A stretch of 64,000 nucleotides of DNA, from assembly GCA_023079485.1 (NCBI GenBank), contig CM041084.1, forward strand, positions 119,334,467-119,398,466. Direction: 5' to 3'. This stretch comes from Archilochus colubris. Taxonomy: Eukaryota > Chordata > Aves > Apodiformes > Trochilidae. The position numbers and the translations under genes are program-made. Of the stretch, positions 61,336 through 64,000 are shown piece by piece (positions within the stretch are counted from its first letter, which is position 1; each line of letters opens with the position of its first letter). A model generated the notes under the pieces. The model saw only the letters and a program-made list of their open reading frames with translations, was not told the DNA's origin and did not search any database.

Positions 61336-63179
61336 CTGAAGGATGGAGAAAGGAAGGGGGGAATGGTGGTGAGCAGGGAAGGCTGTTAAACAATTAGTGA
61401 TGTAACTCTGAAACAACAGCTAAAAAAGCAACACTGAAGCGTACTGATGTGCCCTGTATTGAGGAAGTGGTATGAGGCATTTGGGGTTGGTCTGCATTCA
61501 GAAAAAAGTCAAAAACTTTCCTGATGGTAAGTGTGGAGGAAAGTTCATGTCTAATTTAAGCTCTCCATAAGCTACTAGCACTAAATTTTATCTCATGGAA
61601 GTTGTTCTTTCTCCACTGGCCTTTAGCTTCAGTGTCTTTATGTGGTCATTGGCTTTTTACTCCTGCCTCCTTTGGTGTGTCAGATGAATGATGCTCACTT
61701 AATGAACAACAATTCAGGACTGCTTTCCCTTTGTTGCTCAGTGTGTGGCCCTCCAAGTGATTTATTACATATTGTCTGAAGACAGGGCTATGAATTCTCT
61801 TAGGACCTTTCCTCACTACAGTGCACGCGTGTGTCTCACAAAGCAAGTTATTTTACTCTTGTTACAGATGAGGGGCTGCTCCAGACAAAGAGTGCATTTC
61901 AAAATACCTGCTGATTTGGGTTGCCTAATCTGAAGCATTCTGGATCTAGTTTGTTCAAAGTACTTGCAATGAATAGCCCTTCACATGCAAAACTACAGAT
62001 CCCATTGCTCTTACTGGGAGTTCTCAAGACTTTTGCAAGTAATAGCCTGAGATCTCTGGTCAGGCACATAGAAAAATAGGAAACATACAGTGGTAACCAC
62101 TTAAACTAAGAAGAATTAAATTCTTTACACTAGGATAAACCGAGACCTCTTTACTTGCCCATTATCTATGTATCTTACTGCCATTAAATCAGGAAAACAT
62201 ATAGTGAATTTAAAATCAAAACTGTCCTCCACTACACAAACTCAGTCCATTCCTAGGGGCAAGGCCTATGAATAGACTAGGAGGGTGAGAAGAGAAATCA
62301 CAGAAAAAAAGGGACAGGAAGCTAGGCAGGAGAAATCTGAGGTCTCTTTGACACAGGTTGACAAGCAGCTGCATGTGGTCATTTAATCAAGATCCACAGA
62401 AGTCAAAAGGGGTTGAAATAAAGCTCTGTGTGTGAAGTGATTACCTCCAGTCATGCAATTAATGTGATCTGTCTCCCCAGTATGGGAAACTGAAGCTACA
62501 AGATGCATTTGTAAGGGGCCCATCATCTGAGCAGAACTTGAAAAGAATGGAGCCCCACAGGTCCCAGGCTGCAAGGAGTGCTGGATGCTCCCCCAGAGAT
62601 GGGCCACCAGTTGTGTTACCTGCTGGGAGGGGGCCCTGCTCATGTCACCAGGTTAGCCACCAGTAGAAAAAGCAATGGAAGAGCTGAGCTTATTGTAGCA
62701 TCAGAGAGGAGGAACAGAAGATGGGACCTGTGCAACAAGAGGCAAGAAACCAAGCCCCTGATTGTGCAGAGGGATGAAGAAGCATAAGCTATGCTTCTGG
62801 TGGAAGGTGGCATGGTGCCTTCTGCAGCAAGATAGAACTCTCTCTCCATCTGCAGCTGTTTGGTTGGAGAGCAGTGACAGAGCCTTGACAAGAAGAGGAG
62901 CAAGCTCTGCCAGAAGAGACATGTGAGGTAGCCATGCCTGACTGAGAGGTGGAAACCAGGGCTAAAAAGTGAAGAAATAGATGTTAGTGCTTGGAGATTG
63001 CCCTCCATGAGAGTCAGAAGCACCCCTCTGTTGCAAGGAGCTGCTGTCCCAGGATGGTTGCTGCTGGCCTGGATGTGGGACACTGAATAAATTGCTGAGT
63101 AATCCAGATTTTGACTATTACGCTTTCCTGCTTTTCCACATGGGCACTAATTGTACCTGCTGTTAGTGCAAACCTTGAA
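61336..63179. other. Non-coding stretch, right part GC-richer
   Basis: 61336-62500 shows nothing recognisable. About 62510-63080 is GC-richer and purine-rich on the plus strand (GAGGAGGAAC, AGAAGAGGAGCAAGCTCTGC and similar). It could be the far 5' part of the CR1 remnant to its right, but I see no motif that proves it. Confidence 0.35.
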
Positions 63180-63371
63180 CAGATCACGGCAGCCCTCTAA
63201 GGGAAAGGATTAAGGGCATGGAGCTAGAGATGGCATTCTCTACAGAACTGCTGATCAAGGTGAAGAGTTGAGACAGAAGTGGAAATGCAGCTCAGTATGT
63301 GTCTGAAGGCCCCTGTGATCATAGGACTCTGAAGAACAAGAAATGCCAAGGAAAGATAGGATGCATCTGAA

Positions 63372-63945
63372 AATCTGGGACAAGAACATATTTGCCAACA
63401 GTCCTGCTAACCTACTGAGGAGGGCTTTAAATTAGATTTAAGAAGCATTTCTTCAGAAAAAGATGTGAGGTTCCTTGTGGACATATACCTAGCAATAGCT
63501 TCCCTGCAGTGGTGAAGGCTAACTGCATATCTACACAAAATAGAGCATGGCAAGTAGACTGAAGAATGGGGTTATTTCCCTCTACTGACCACTGGTGATG
63601 CTGCATCTGGACCTCTGTGTCCAGTTTTGGGGCTCCTAAGATATGTAAACAGAACTGAAAAAATCTAGAGGGCCACCAAGGTATTTGGAGGGATGGCACA
63701 TACATGATGAAAACCTGAAGGAACCAGGTTTGTTTAGCCCAGAGGAAAAAAAAGCTAAAGGAGAGAGGGAACTCTACTTCTTATCTTGAAGTACCTAAAT
63801 GGAGTTCAGAGAGAAAATGGAACCAGACCCAATCATCATGGAGGCACAGCAAGAGGAAAAAGAGGCAACTGTCATAAGCTGCAAGAGAGAAAACGAGTTA
63901 CATGAGACTAGAGTGGGTAACATGGAACTAGGCTATAGCGTCTCC
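63372..63945 (+). mobile_element. Old CR1 remnant, apparently with an internal deletion
   Basis: The right part (about 63580-63945) is a decayed CR1 3' coding region: GACCACTGGTGATGCTGCAT, CTCTGTGTCCAGTTTTGGGG, AACCAGGTTTGTTTAGCCCA and AGTACCTAAATGGAGTTCAG align in order with the LEYCVQFW...GLFSLEKR...YLKG block of other CR1s. The left part contains CCTGCTAACCTACTGAGGAG and GGCTTTAAATTAG, which I associate with the CR1 5' untranslated region. If right, most of the reverse-transcriptase gene between them is missing. No usable frame survives. It may continue toward the right edge. Confidence 0.65.
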
Positions 63946-64000
63946 ATCTTTCCAAAATTTCAGAATTCAAGGGACAATGTTCTGAGCACCCTGGCCTAAC

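Overview
The window is vertebrate nuclear DNA, almost certainly from a bird. It is AT-rich and gene-poor. It carries at least nine CR1 non-LTR retrotransposon fragments, most with the bird-type tail of repeated TTCTATGA units, and two solo LTRs that open with TGTCCTGGTTT as avian ERVL-type LTRs do. No L1 or Alu-type element was recognised. Two CR1 copies are young enough to keep long open frames, which suits a neoavian lineage with recent CR1 activity. I cannot name the order or species.

Layout. (1) 1-1110: the 5' end of one protein-coding gene on the minus strand. A CpG island (about 525-1110) holds exon 1 (651-867), which encodes a signal peptide and a complete somatomedin-B domain, followed by a good GT donor. 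It closely resembles the first exon of SBSPON (somatomedin B and thrombospondin type 1 domain containing). The other exons would lie left of base 1; 1-650 is the start of intron 1. (2) 1156-2656: repeats just upstream of the promoter: a CR1 split by a second CR1, a 15-bp-unit minisatellite and a T25 tract. (3) 2657-33487: non-coding DNA with CR1 copies at 8.2, 11.7, 27.4 and 29.8 kb, an ERVL-type solo LTR at 24.8 kb, a 19-bp minisatellite at 16.3 kb and two CTCF-like cores at 28.97 kb. (4) 33488-44185: the longest-open CR1 fragment (33.5 kb), a second solo LTR (42.5 kb) and a short CR1 (43.9 kb). (5) 44186-64000: more non-coding DNA, a CR1 at 56.7 kb, exon-like open segments on the minus strand near 61 kb, and an old CR1 at 63.2-63.9 kb.

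Beyond the first kilobase no gene can be proven from sequence alone. Nearly all other long open frames are CR1 reverse-transcriptase remnants, tandem-repeat by-products or chance frames. No operon, CRISPR array, tRNA, rRNA or prokaryotic feature was seen. The observations most worth following up are the SBSPON-like exon and its repeat-laden upstream flank, the inverted pair of near-identical young CR1 copies 24 kb apart, and the exon-like cluster near 61 kb.
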